A DNA stretch of 64,000 nt, taken from contig JAVTVY010033764.1 of NCBI GenBank assembly GCA_036873755.1, positions 1 through 64,000 of the forward strand, read 5' to 3'. Shown here piece by piece: positions 26,017 through 37,042 of this stretch. This DNA is from Hanleya hanleyi (taxonomy: Eukaryota; Mollusca; Polyplacophora; Lepidopleurida; Hanleyidae). The notes under the pieces are model-generated. The model saw only the letters and a program-made list of their open reading frames with translations, was not told the DNA's origin and ran no database searches. A program made the position numbers and the translations under genes. Every line of letters begins with the position of its first letter. The stretch's first letter is position 1.

Positions 26017-26590
26017 TTAAATACGTCCTCCTCTTGAATGATGTCTTCCATGGCAGTGGAACCAGCGCACATCATATTTAGTGATTCCATACAGCTGATT
26101 CGGAGTTAAACCACCATTTGTCCTGAGCCCATGGTTGTTCAATTGACCCCTGAACAATTTTAAATCATCATTCAACTTTGGCAGGACAATATAGTGGAGA
26201 GCATACAAGTGCGCCTCATTATTAATGTCTAGGAAACCTTCACTTTTCAGATAAATGAATAGATTAATTGTGATATATATTTGTCACTCCATTCCAAACA
26301 TCAGTCCATGATTGTTCAATACGTTGGTTATGGACACTCCTGTCCCTGATTGCACTGCCTCTTTCTTTACCCCAATACACCTCCATACAATTCAGGACTT
26401 GTGGATTTTCACCTCCATAATCTGATTTGATACGAGAACGAACACCGAATTCAGCAGCTGCTCTAAAGAAATTGTCCAGTAAAGTTTCAGGATTCTTGTT
26501 GGGACTAGCAGCAAGGTACACTACAAGTCTGGAAAACTCATCTACACCATCATGAATTACAATTGTAATACACAAACCAGTAATTTAGTG
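26017..26590 (-). pseudogene. DDE integrase-core fragment, frameshifted
   Basis: On the minus strand the first frame (26575-26264) has an integrase catalytic core: 'VIHDGVDEFSRLVVYL' (first catalytic Asp), 'SRIKSDYGGEN' (second Asp), then 'SVHNQRIEQSWTDVW' (catalytic Glu). The frame stops at about 26264, but the next frame continues the same domain order with 'FLDINNEAHLYALHYIVL' into 26208-26017 ('GLTPNQLYGI'). One small frameshift near 26265 therefore breaks the domain. Such cores occur in cut-and-paste and retro-elements and as domesticated proteins of marine invertebrates, where a zinc-binding N-terminal region is usual. None is visible here. There is no other element part, terminal repeat or intron. 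It is most likely a truncated transposon remnant. Confidence 0.8.
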
Positions 26591-28785
26591 AATGGTAGGA
26601 CATCAATCTAACTTACTCTCAAAATGATTCATCAACATGCATGATCTTTTAACTTCGAGACATATTGTCCAGAAATAACATAGTCAGTTCAAACTAAACG
26701 TTAGCCATAATATTATCCAGTTTTGAAACTTTGGAGGAAGTGACCTCCAATCCTCAATCGCCAAGGTAAATGCAGTGGCATAGTCAGTTCACCTTATAAA
26801 TTTTTAACAAATGCTTAAATGGGAGTTACTTTGATGTCACGTGATTTTTGTCGAGGCAGGTTTTCTTAATGGTGATGACTGGGCTGACGTGCTCTGGTTT
26901 TGCATGTGGATTTCTGGGTGGTTGATTTTTGTTTCTATGCTGCAACATGAAGCAACATCTCTTAACTAGCGATATCGAACATATTTTCAACTAAAAAAGT
27001 TGCCAAAATATTAATCAGGATTAATGGTAATTTGATACATATTTATTAAAAGTATATCACTTATCACTGCAGATTAAAAACATGCCGCCATGTTGTCAAC
27101 TAGCATAGAGAGAAATGAGAGACAATCCAGAAATTTGCAGGTGAGAGGGGGAGAGGGTCACACCTCACTGCGCACTTCGTCCGAGGCTGATATCGCAAAG
27201 CCCAGTTAGGACATTTCAATTTTCCCAACCATTCTGTGCAGTACTCAAGCTCAAACTTTATCACGAAGAAGTCCACTCTAGAACCCAAATGTGCCACGGG
27301 TTAATCCTACCAGGCCTGTGGGGGGAGCAAAATTGTCCCCTCCCCCCCGCTGCCAAACTCTCTGTGCTATCTCCGGAACGACAACAAGTTGAGGGCTGAC
27401 ACTCCCTGACTTTATAGTTGATCATATTGGGATCATTTTTGCATAAACCCCGAGTAGGGGATCATGGGTAAATTCCAGATGGCGGCCACGTGGGGTGCCA
27501 GAAAAATGATGTTTTTTCGTCATTTTTCATAAATTGTAAAATGAAAAATTCGAAAAATCTGACCGAAAACTCGACCAAAAAATTACATTTTTCTTTTGAG
27601 CTCTAGCTCTTTTGCGCTGAATAACAATATCCGGACCTTTAAGGCGGGCCGATATAACATTTGGGCCACTCCTTTGGTTCGTTCTGCCAACAGACCTGAT
27701 CAAGTTGCCCAGTTCCTCATTTGGCTAATTGGCCAATGAAAACATGTTCATTAACACAGTCAATATTTAATAAGTTGTGGCCACAATCCACAACTGGATA
27801 TATCAAAATGTGATCACATGGAAAGCAGATCATGTTAAGACAGATGGATTGAATTTCGAAATGTTTCTCCTTTCCGCAGAGAGATTTACCTGAAATGTGG
27901 TCACAGTATAATATCGCGCACTTTAAGATTTACAACTATTTTGTGATGCTTGTGCCATAGTGACATTTGACTGCATACATGTAGTTATTGTCTTGGGGGT
28001 AAGGTATAACTAAAGTTAGCAATTCATAACCCGGACCCTGGAACATTACACAGATAACAAAAAATAGCAAATTAGCATCAAAAAAGCTCAAAGGGTCCAA
28101 TTTGCTTCGAAAATATGGTTAGGATAATAAGCAGATCTGCATCTGTGGTAGAAATTGAATTTCAATGTATTGATATTACATTTCCAATACATCGAAATTC
28201 GGGTAATATGATTGGTTGTATCTATTCAACGCAACGAAATGTGCCAGGGATGGCCTACCATAAGACATTGCCTCTGCTGTATAACGCATACTCCCTTCGC
28301 TGACATAATATACTGTATGTGAAGAGGAATCGAATATTTCAACAGTTTCCAAGACATTATCGCTGCTCTTGTGAAGAGTATGTACGGTAACTTAAAGGAA
28401 TCATGCAAAATTTGTTGGCGTAGGACCGGTGCATCAAGGGAAATCAACCAACAAAAATCCTTGGTCCAAAAAACATTGGGTCCTATCTGGATCTTATGTA
28501 AAAAAAGTTCTAGTCATATCCATGTTGTGACCAACTTGTACCCGGATTTGGCTAGCTGCATCTGTAAACACTATCATCCTACCATTGTGTGATATCCACA
28601 TATACTTTTTACACAAGTATAGATCAGTGGTCCTCCACACTAGCCTGCATTTTCACAAGCCTTTTCTTTACAGTTTCTTTGATATGCCCTGGGTACAGTA
28701 AACAAGTACCTCATATCTTTTAACTACAATTTAACCAAATCTCCACCAAATATCATGTGATGATTGGCGATTGTTTATTACGGAA
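26591..28785. other. No gene recognised
   Basis: No gene is seen. A small imperfect palindrome lies at 28157-28200, with arms 'gaatttcaatgtattg' and 'caatacatcgaaattc'. Confidence 0.45.
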
Positions 28786-29085
28786 GTTGGTATATGCATC
28801 AAGTGACTTCCATTGAATCACCAAAGCGGTTCTTCTGATTTGGCGAAAACCTTGGTGGAAATCTATAATTTATGCGATCATTAATGATACATGTGCATAT
28901 CTCTGATACCATTCAACTGTTCAATATGAAAGTTGGTATACATCATTCATACATCAAGAGAATTTCAATGAATTACCGTACCAAACCAGTTTTTCTGACT
29001 GGTAGCCTTGGTGACCATCTTTAATTTATACAAAATAAGTAATGATACACATCTCGGATACCACTCAACTGTTCATTTTGAAATC
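28786..29085. repeat. Degenerate direct repeat, about 145 bp, 2 copies
   Basis: A segment with 'gaaagttggtata.atc', 'tgaatcacc', 'ttcttctgat', 'ccttggtg', 'taatttat' and 'ataccattcaactgttca' occurs twice in tandem and is moderately diverged. Confidence 0.65.
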
Positions 29086-30950
29086 TCATTACCAACTTAG
29101 CTCAAGATCGGCTATCCCTGGGCACACCTAACTTGCACCATAATGCAATGAATTAGAAGCCTATCAAATCGGGACCCTAGAGCCGAGGGGTTTTCAGATG
29201 CTCAGCTTTGTATTTTTTCTTAATATTATTTTTTTTTGTGGAAAAATAACTCTTGATCCTATGGATTTTCACATAAAAAGTGTATGTCCTACATAAAAAA
29301 ATGAGAGAAAGTCCGGGGGGGGGGGCGGGGGCTAGGACTTTTGGGCCCCCACTATTTGCACCGGTCATACCATCGATAAATTTTGCATGGTCCCTAAACT
29401 AGCTTGAGAGTTCACCAGTGTCTTCGGGCTGAGGCATTTCCTCTAAAACGTGAAATCAATTCTGTTGAGTTTTTTCTTGTGTGTGTGTTTATGAGCGGAA
29501 CTGGATCAGGCACTGGCCATTTTCTCACACGTTTGCTAAATAGACCAACTTCAAAACTATACGACAGTCCAGAGAACTGAGTCACGGTTGTCTTAATATA
29601 TTCTAGAATTCCAAACTCTTCCTGTTCGCATTAAATAACCATTCATATAGTCTGATGTTTTCCACTGTTATTACTCTAAATATATGATTGCTTGTTATAT
29701 TATCTTAGTGGTCCAATTAGCCCCCAAATTACTCCTATTCTATAAATTGATGATGTTATCATTCATCTGAACTATTATTTTGTAACCACTTTACTTGTAT
29801 ACATGGTCAAATTTTGAAAAAAAAAGTAAGAACACATGTTCGCAACTGATCAGGTCTCTCCTTATGAAATGCAACTATAGACAGATTGACAGATCCCCTC
29901 TCTGACGACGTCACGCCTGTGACGTCACAGATTCTTCTCTGTTTCAAGATAGTGTTTACAGTCGCTACTTTCGCCTCTTTTTGACAATTTAAAAAACAAA
30001 TGCTACGGTACTTCGTAGATATCAAATTATGCACGGTATTTTAAAAGTTTTTCAACCAATTGAAAATTTCCTTGATGATACCTTTCACGGAAATAACCAG
30101 CCATCTGATAATGTGTGTGGTGACCTATACCCTTTACCGATCTGTCACCTTCAGAATTCAAATTCTCTGCATTTAATTGACTTCGTAAACTGATATTGTA
30201 TTTTCTTTCTATTGGGCTAAGGTAAGCAATTTTAATTTCCGGTCACAAGGCAGTACGTACCAGATTGAACCTGTATAGCCGTAATGACTGCTCCCGGAAA
30301 TACAGGGTGAGTGTAATGAGTACAATGAGAGTACAGATTTTATGTAGATGTGTAAATGAAAGTCGAAATTCCTTATAAACCGATGATAACTGATGCTGTC
30401 TAAATTATACCACTGGTTTGAACATTTTCGAATCTTCAGGTCGAGTACTTTAGCTTTAGTTAATAACCCGAATGCCACACAAATGTTTTACTGAAATGCT
30501 GCACGCTCGTGCATTTCGTTCCTCTAATGTAGGTATCGCATGTATGTCACCCATTCTCAGTCAAGTAGTAACACCAACACCGACACGATTTACGATCTGG
30601 CCAATATCTATAAAAGTGTATGAAACTCGCTCGTCTACACGTTTATGAGAAACATAATCTGACTAGTTCTGCTTGTTCAAACATTCGCTCTGATATCCCC
30701 CTGATCAGAGCGGATTGGCACTCGAGTCGAGTTATCGTCACGTGTTTTGGACACCTAGCCGATATTAACGATATTCGTTTCTGAAATCTTAACTTATGTT
30801 GAGCATACTAATATATTCACATGCACCTGGGGAATCAAGTTACAACACATCCAAATCTCCTTCGACTAATCTGCTTCAGACAACTTTAGAGCATATCGGA
30901 GTCCCTTATTCCGAAATGACAATGAGCAATCGATGATAAAACTCGGTTGA
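29086..30950. other. No gene recognised
   Basis: No supported gene is seen. A G-rich run interrupted by one C lies near 29315-29330. The paired palindromic 'tgacgtca'-like sites near 29910-29940 are noted only as sequence. Confidence 0.45.
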
Positions 30951-30956
30951 ACGAAG

Positions 30957-30965
30957 TATATAAAG
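30957..30965 (+). promoter_or_regulatory. Candidate TATA box of the sulfotransferase gene
   Basis: 'tatataaag' lies about 180 bases upstream of the ATG at 31142. If used, transcription would start around 30990 and leave a 5' leader of about 150 bases. In AT-rich DNA this match could be chance. Confidence 0.25.
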
Positions 30966-31141
30966 AGAAACAATCTAAGAGATAGCAAATGTGCGAAAAC
31001 TTAAGTAATATCATGCACGTTTTCAGGCGTTGAACGGATTTATGGGGAGTCACATTGTCCACGGGATTCAGTCTGGTGCAAGTTGAGGGGAATGGAGTGT
31101 CAAAGTAATACTCACGGAGCGCTAACCGGCGAGATAAGAAA

Positions 31142-31223
31142 ATGGGACTGATCCAGGCTAACGGCCAACGAACACTCTTCGGTGGAATTTTGGTAGCTGC
31201 CTTGGTACTCACTCTCTATATAG
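31142..31223 (+). CDS. Sulfotransferase exon 1 (signal anchor)
   Basis: This 82-base coding exon encodes 27 residues plus one base (MGLIQANGQRTLF... then a hydrophobic run ending LVLTLYI). It ends at g|gtatgt. The single leftover G plus GG at the start of exon 2 makes a glycine codon, so the phase fits exactly. The hydrophobic segment just after a short polar start is what a type II Golgi enzyme needs, which supports the join. An exon this small is easy to miss in an ORF scan. Confidence 0.78.
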
Positions 31224-34200
31224 GTATGTAAAAGCACGCTCCACCGGCTTATCTACAGTATCGATGTACGCTCCACCGGCTGATCTACAGTATCGATGTA
31301 ATCAACAGAACATAATCCACCGCGTAACGACATTCTTTACAACAGAATATTAATTACAACCAAGAAATTGACGGAACCTATACCTATATATTTGATTATT
31401 GTGACTTTACCGGGTGCAAACAGGGTCGTTATGAAGAACACCGACTGTATACCGGATTCGCACTATGTCATTCCTTTGTATTTCCTAGGTATTCTGATCG
31501 CCGGGTCGATTTGTGCCACACAAACAGCTAGAAAAGCAACTTGCACTACTATTGTCGATTGCTGTTATTGTACATACATACTAATGCCGATTGTTGTTAT
31601 TGTACATACATACTATTGTCGATTGTTAACATTGTACAAACAATTTGGGGATTTTATAGATATTGTCGACCATCAAAATGATTACCCAACTCTTATGTAC
31701 TGTTGGTCGTTTTTTTCTCATGCAAGAACTAGCACGTGTAATGAACATGGAAATTCTTTATGGACGAAAGCTGACTAATGAATGTCGGATCTGACAAATC
31801 CGTTTATTTCATTGGAGCACATTGGTCACATGATCATCTCCAGATTTTCGTTTCTCATCAGCGAAGCCTGTGTATCAGTGGTAGAGTATCGCCTTCAACG
31901 ATCCTATCCGATTATTAACAACAAGGATGGTCAGCAATACGAACAATACGAAGTTCACTGGGTCACTAGAATCTAGAACTAATAGTATATGCTATTTTCC
32001 AAGTATGGGCGATCAATTTTCCAATTTTCACACGTTGACAGAGTCACACTGCGTGTGGTCTAGTTCTGTCTAATGTAATTATCTCTAAGTTCTATGGAAC
32101 AAATCTGTTGGACGCGTAATCTTTTTTCACAGGGCACCAGTTTGAACTGCACTCCACACATCAATACGTGACAGAACAGTCGGAAAATAGGAATACAGCA
32201 AGTTCACAAGGGTCCTTCCATGACAAGTCTACCAATGTGGTTATTTTGTCGTACATGCGCAGTGGGTCTAGTCTGATGGGAAAACTGTTTGATGAGAACC
32301 CAAGCGCCCTCTATGTATTTGAGCCGTTGTCATACCTGTGTGAAGATGCTATCCCTCAATTCGAGCAATTGGTATACCCTGATGGGTCCATAAGGTATAT
32401 AGCCAAATCTATCGTTTTATCAACACTGTAGTCAGATAGATTTGCTAACTTGTGTCAGCTATTAAGGTTCCATTGTTAAGGAAGTAGATCCTGTCGATGC
32501 GCATATGTAGCTATAACATGGGAATTTTTGGAATTACGCAGAACAGACTGAATTTTCTAACAATGGTATCCAAATAGCCAAGACATTAGGATAAAGTAAA
32601 CAAAATATTGATAGCTGTCACAACAGAACCATTTATACCTATTTATCGTCGCTCCAAAGTGAAATATATCCGACAAAAAGGTGGGTCTGTCATATCCAAT
32701 GGTCGGGCGGCGAAGGGGGCTACTCAGGCTACAGATTCTGCTATTGGAGCCTCCAAAATCCATACCAATTCAATTCCATCGAAACGGCAGCCTAAAAAAT
32801 GACTTGAAAATGATCCCCGAGAATATGTTCCTACTTCCACATCAATTTCTCATCCCTACCTCATCCTGGATTAAAAGGTTCAATTTATTTAATAAAATGC
32901 TTCATTTAAAAAACATTATGGTGACCCCCATTTATATTTCATATTTCGCAAGAATCATATAAATCATGTTTCATAATGCAAATTAAAGAACATTTCATTT
33001 TGAAAAAAAATCAGATACAGAGTGCATACAAAAATTACGCAATATTTTTATAAATAGTATGGTTACTCCCTGTTTAATGATATACAATTGATGTTCAATC
33101 ATAATTAAACAATCTTCATGATCTGTAACACACAAGAGAATGATTGATACTACCATTTGGTGTGCTATATGTACCGTTCGGAGACAACAGAGCTGTCCAG
33201 TGACCTGAGCAACAATACATCTCGATTATCCGCTTTACAATTACTACACGATGAATGTTTCATACATATTGAGATGTCTACAGCTCCGAATAGCAAAGCT
33301 CTTTGTCTAATAAACGATTGATAACGCAGACTCGGCTGTAATGCTTTGTGCATCATCCACATTTGCTGTCGATTCACAATGTAAACAGTCGGTGAGTAAA
33401 TAATAACACAACATTATGAAAGATATATGTTAGATGACGAGTGTCTTGAAGGCGTTGTGGTTTTCGATCCGTTTGCGTCCAGATTGTGGTAAGAGTGGTT
33501 AAATTCGATGTCTTGCACGATGAACGGGTAGTTTCGGATTCAACCAGGAATGAGTGTTACCAAAGGAGTTGAGAAATGTATGCAAGAGAAAAATCGTTTC
33601 TTTTGCGTTCAAGCAGAGAGTATCGATTTCGATAAAAAAACTTCTAGGAAACTGGTCAAGAAGAAACTTGACTCCCATGGGGAAAATAACAATCATTAAA
33701 TCCTTTGCTATTCCCCTACTGGTACATTTGTTCTCAACTCTGCCCGATCCCGACTCCTCCGCTATGATCGAGTTGGAGAGGATTTTCTATAACTTCATTT
33801 GGAGTGGAAAACCAGACAAAGTAAAGCGAAAGACAATTATCTCTGAAAAAGCTGATGGAGGACTGGAAATGATTCATATTCAGACATTTGCTTCTTATTT
33901 AAAAATCAAATGGATTAAAAGACTGTCGGAGAGGGATGACGTGCATAGCACCCTCGTCAAAAATATTTTAAGTCCTATAGGTCATGATCTTTGGAAACTA
34001 GATAGCTCAAGCCTTATAGCAGTAAAAAATGGCATTAAAAATCGATTTTGGCAAGACACTCTGAAAGCATGGGCCCAGTGTATGAACAGCAATCACAATA
34101 TAAACCTGGAACTAAATAATCTACTCTTCGAATTTGCGCCTATGTCAGAATGGAAGGAATTGATAACATGGGCACAGCAAGGCTTCAGCCGAATCGGGGA

Positions 34201-35716
34201 TACTTTAAATCCGGATGGCGCTAGCTTCTTGTCCTTCAAAAAATTACAGGAAGTGTATAACATAAAATCAGGTCATTTTTTACTCTACTGCGCTATTATT
34301 CACAATATTCCCACAGAAAAACGAACATATATAAAAAATGGAGAATTCCGTAGAAATGCACAGGTTTTGGAACCAGAATTATACCATCGATTAATCATCC
34401 AAAAAAGCACAAAATTTGTATACAAGTCTATAATAAGTAATATAAAAACCCCTCCCCAGAAAGCCCAACAAAAATGGGGGGTGGAATTAGGCACAGGAGA
34501 AGAAATCACATGGCCCACCATATTTAAATACATATACAGTACAACAGGACAAACCAATTTACAATACTTTCAATATCAAATATTACACCGAATCCTAGTA
34601 ACAAATCGTCTATTGAAAATATGGGGAACAATCAACTCGGATCTGTGTACCTTCTGTGAACAATATACAGAAACGCTTGTTCATCTGTTTTATCACTGCA
34701 GGTATTCAATGGACATTTGGAAAAAACTTCATGTTTGGGCCGAGAGTATCGGTATTTCTATGGAAAAACCTTCGGGGTCACAGGTTATTCTAGGTAACAC
34801 AGGGTCTAGCATAGTAAATCTTCTAATATTACTGATGAAAAAATTCATATATGTGTGCAGATATCGTAATATGAAACCCTCTTTCGAAGGTGCAAAATTA
34901 TTTGTACTAAACCAGAGAGATGTTGATAAATATATAGCTGAGAACAACAAAAGCAAAACATCTTTCGAGAGTAGGTGGGGCCCCCTGGCGTTGTAATTTA
35001 ACCAGGCGGGGGAAAAATCCAACAATTTCTCCTCTGCCTGTTAAAGATATACAAAATCAACAGTGGAGTGTCAAAGCTGCAAACATATCGTCTTGCAGAG
35101 TACAATATATGTCACCTCAGGCTACCTACATATATATATACTTATGTTGTGTCTTTTTTTTTTGGTTGTGTGGGTGGGGAGGGGGGAATGGGGGGGGGAG
35201 GGGTCCACAGTCCATTGCTATCCGACTATTTCTGTGTTCTTGATCTTGCAAAATAGTATGTAAATATGCTCCTATAATATTTTTATTTATACATATATAT
35301 ATTTCTTCCCCTAAAAACACAGAAAATAGCATTTATCGGCACCAGTAATAATTATTGATACGATGCTTGTAGGAATTGTTTTAATTGCCCAAATGTTCGT
35401 GTCGTGTAATAAGTTGTACTATTGTATTGTTGTATATGTTGTACTATTAATTGCTCTACGTTTGTTTTCGTTCATGTACATTTCGTTTTGTCAGTTTCTC
35501 ATGTACAAAACGTTTAAGTTAGTGGTGCCTGGTAATTTGTTATGTAAAATGCATGTAGATCACTGTTCAACCTATTCAGTTAAATTAAGCTAAGGAAGTT
35601 GGGTGAACGACTATTTTTTGTGTTCTCTTCAGGGCCCTTCCCTGAAATATGTAATATAATTTGTAATATATTATTTGTAACCGGTTATCTGTATGCGGAT
35701 AATAAAATATATTTGG

Positions 35717-35753
<37 letters not shown>

Positions 35754-37010
35754 GTATCGACTGATAAAGCGACCGACGTTCGACTTTTAATGGGTGTAGA
35801 GTATCGTTCAAAGCTGAAAACGAAGTTTCCTACGGGATTCATCACAGCCAGAAAAAGGTGATAACTATCACCCCGAAAAGGTGATGAGTTAGAGCCATCT
35901 CCCTTTTTTATGATTACCTCTAAAAATGAACAGGTCTGATCACCATTAAAGGGTGATGGGCCATCACCTTTTTTCTAGCTGTGATGAAGTGTCAAATATA
36001 CTTGAAATGTCATCTAATTCCCCAGAACGACATTGTATTGTTAGTTTGTTTATGAACACTTTGCATAAACCATTATGGCCGAGAGGTACTGTAATACTGT
36101 ATCTCAGCAGAATTGTACATGTATATACGCCGTCCACTCTTATGGATGAATGTTAACTATGCAGTGAATGAACAAATTTGCTTCAAATTTATCTGGAATA
36201 TGACCGTGACAATAACTGTTGTTCCTTTTTGATCCATTTAGGTTTCCCGAATCATCCTGTACGTCTTTGGGAACTGAGGTGATCCGGTCCTATATTACGT
36301 GCGACCTTTCAGAGATTGATTTCGGAACATTAACGCAAGGATGGATGACGAGTGGTATCAAAACCCGAGAGTTTTACTTCTGCTGGTCTCGGTTCGGAAC
36401 TGAGTCTTGCATTTACAATTTCACACAAGTCTGCAATCAAGCATCAGTTCGAGCCATAAAGACAATTCGCACCAGGTTAAAAGACTTAGCACCACTTCTA
36501 GAAACAGTTCCAAACTTGAAAGTTGTTAATTTAGTCCGAGATCCTCGTGGAATTATAGAGTCTCGATTCGAGATGGGGGAGTACTATCATCGTAGCGTCA
36601 CGAAAACAGCATTACAGATCTGTGGTGATATGCTTAGAGACGTCACGGATTATAAGCAAATAACTATAAATTACCCTCGTCGCATTTTACAGGTTCGATA
36701 TGAAGATCTAGCCGATAACCCATTGCATGTTTCAAGGGCCATATACAGATTCTTAGGTTTAGAAATGCCAAATAAAGTTGTGAAATGGATAGAGGAAAAT
36801 ACTAATGCAGTTGCTGACGACGGTACACGACTGGGTACAACACGAGCAAACTCCAGCCAAACTGCCAATAAATGGAGAGATAGTATATCTTGGCATCTGG
36901 TGCAATCAATTGACAGCAAATGTGCATCACTGCTGAACTTTCTTGGATATCTCCAATGTGATTCCTTAGAGATGCTGAGAAATGGGAATATTTCACTTAG
37001 ATGGAATTGA
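31142..37010 (+). CDS. Golgi carbohydrate sulfotransferase (CHST1/3/GlcNAc6ST-like), 3 exons, 370 aa
   Basis: Family role: transfer of sulfate from PAPS to a sugar hydroxyl of glycoprotein or proteoglycan glycans in the Golgi lumen. Exons are 31142-31223, 32133-32394 and 36242-37010, joined in phases 1 and 2. All introns are GT-AG. Residues 1-12 form a short cytoplasmic tail and about 13-27 a signal anchor. The 5'-phosphosulfate-binding motif is at about 63-80 ('VVILSYMRSGSSLMGKLF'). The 3'-phosphate-binding motif is at about 208-223 ('VVNLVRDPRGIIESR', Ser222). 'RYEDLADNP' follows at 267-275, and the C-terminal part has 'SSQTANKWRDSISW'. A length of 370 is normal for the family. The ATG has A at -3 and G at +4, with an in-frame TAA at 31106 and no ATG between. 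The acceptor sugar cannot be read from sequence. A LINE sits in intron 2 and does not interrupt the frame. Confidence 0.88.
31236..31299. repeat. 32-bp tandem duplication in intron 1
   Basis: The unit starting 'acgctccaccggcttatcta' occurs at 31236-31267 and again at 31268-31299 with one difference (t/g). It begins 13 bases after the exon 1 boundary. Confidence 0.9.
32133..32394 (+). CDS. Sulfotransferase exon 2 (5'-PSB motif)
   Basis: The exon is bounded by a strong acceptor (cttttttcacag|gg) and a donor (ataag|gtatat). It encodes residues 28-114 plus two bases of Arg115. It begins GHQFELHSTHQYV, continues through a polar stem, then carries 'VVILSYMRSGSSLMGKLF' and 'ALYVFEPLSYLCED'. Translation past the donor hits a stop at once, as expected for intron sequence. 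Confidence 0.9.
33554..34996 (+). CDS. LINE (L1-like) ORF2 C-terminal fragment, 480 codons open
   Basis: Function in the family: the C-terminal part of the retrotransposon polyprotein, after the reverse-transcriptase palm, involved in RNA binding and target-primed reverse transcription. The frame is open from 33554, but element-like sequence seems to begin at about residue 25 ('KKLLGNWSRRNLTPMGKI', then 'TIIKSFAIPLLVHLF'). The preceding residues probably derive from the flanking target. Toward the end is a C-x2-C-x8-H-x4-C zinc knuckle ('CTFCEQYTETLVHLFYHC'), typical of L1-type ORF2. Endonuclease and RT catalytic motifs are absent because of 5' truncation, so this copy cannot move by itself. 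No internal stop or frameshift is seen. Confidence 0.85.
   Translation: MLPKELRNVCKRKIVSFAFKQRVSISIKKLLGNWSRRNLTPMGKITIIKSFAIPLLVHLFSTLPDPDSSAMIELERIFYNFIWSGKPDKVKRKTIISEKADGGLEMIHIQTFASYLKIKWIKRLSERDDVHSTLVKNILSPIGHDLWKLDSSSLIAVKNGIKNRFWQDTLKAWAQCMNSNHNINLELNNLLFEFAPMSEWKELITWAQQGFSRIGDTLNPDGASFLSFKKLQEVYNIKSGHFLLYCAIIHNIPTEKRTYIKNGEFRRNAQVLEPELYHRLIIQKSTKFVYKSIISNIKTPPQKAQQKWGVELGTGEEITWPTIFKYIYSTTGQTNLQYFQYQILHRILVTNRLLKIWGTINSDLCTFCEQYTETLVHLFYHCRYSMDIWKKLHVWAESIGISMEKPSGSQVILGNTGSSIVNLLILLMKKFIYVCRYRNMKPSFEGAKLFVLNQRDVDKYIAENNKSKTSFESRWGPLAL
33627..35749 (+). mobile_element. 5'-truncated L1-like LINE in sulfotransferase intron 2
   Basis: The element has an ORF2 C-terminal region (to 34996), a 720-bp 3' UTR, AATAAA at 35701 and an uninterrupted 33-A tail at 35717-35749. 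The 9 bases 'gagtatcga' occur at 33618-33626 and again at 35752-35760, flanking the element as a short target-site duplication. The intact tail and long open frame suggest a recent insertion. It lies in the same orientation as the host gene, so its AATAAA could in principle cause premature polyadenylation of the host transcript. No host exon is disrupted. Confidence 0.85.
35172..35204 (+). other. G-rich tract in LINE 3' UTR (G-quadruplex-capable)
   Basis: Runs of 3, 4, 6, 9 and 4 G separated by 1-3 other bases lie on the sense strand of the LINE 3' UTR. At least four runs of three or more G with short loops satisfy the usual G-quadruplex pattern. Confidence 0.8.
35838..35988. repeat. 151-bp hairpin element (MITE-like)
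   Basis: The ends 'ttcatcacagc' and 'gctgtgatgaa' are exact complements, and the next bases 'agaaaaaggtgat' pair with 'atcaccttttttct'. Inside are further 'ggtgat'/'atcacc' motifs. It lies 89 bases past the poly(A) tail of the intronic LINE and has no coding capacity. Confidence 0.75.
36242..37010 (+). CDS. Sulfotransferase exon 3 (3'-PB motif, C-terminus)
   Basis: The acceptor ccatttag|g completes the AGG codon of Arg115, and the exon ends at the TGA at 37008-37010. It encodes residues 116-370, including the 3'-phosphoadenosine site 'NLVRDPRGIIESRFE', 'VRYEDLADNPLHVSRAI' with 'YRFLG', and the conserved C-terminal 'WRDSISW' and 'LLNFLGYLQCD'. Potential N-glycosylation sites include N174 (NFT) and N318 (NSS). 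The frame is clean to its end. Confidence 0.92.
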
Positions 37011-37027
37011 TTTCTCTGTGAACCCCA

Positions 37028-37042
37028 AATAAATCCAATAAA
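37028..37042 (+). promoter_or_regulatory. Polyadenylation signals of the sulfotransferase gene
   Basis: AATAAA occurs at 37028-37033 and 37037-37042, 18 and 27 bases after the stop codon. This gives an unusually short 3' UTR if used. Confidence 0.55.

Noticed and set aside
31368..31778. 136-codon frame in sulfotransferase intron 1
   Set aside because: It lies wholly within the intron, has Cys/Ile-rich repeat-derived sequence ('ttgtacatacatacta' repeats) and matches no family.
32168..32431. Sulfotransferase starting at the codon at 32168
   Set aside because: That codon is GTG (valine). A strong 3' splice site at 32132 and a phase-matched upstream exon with a signal anchor give a better start at 31142.
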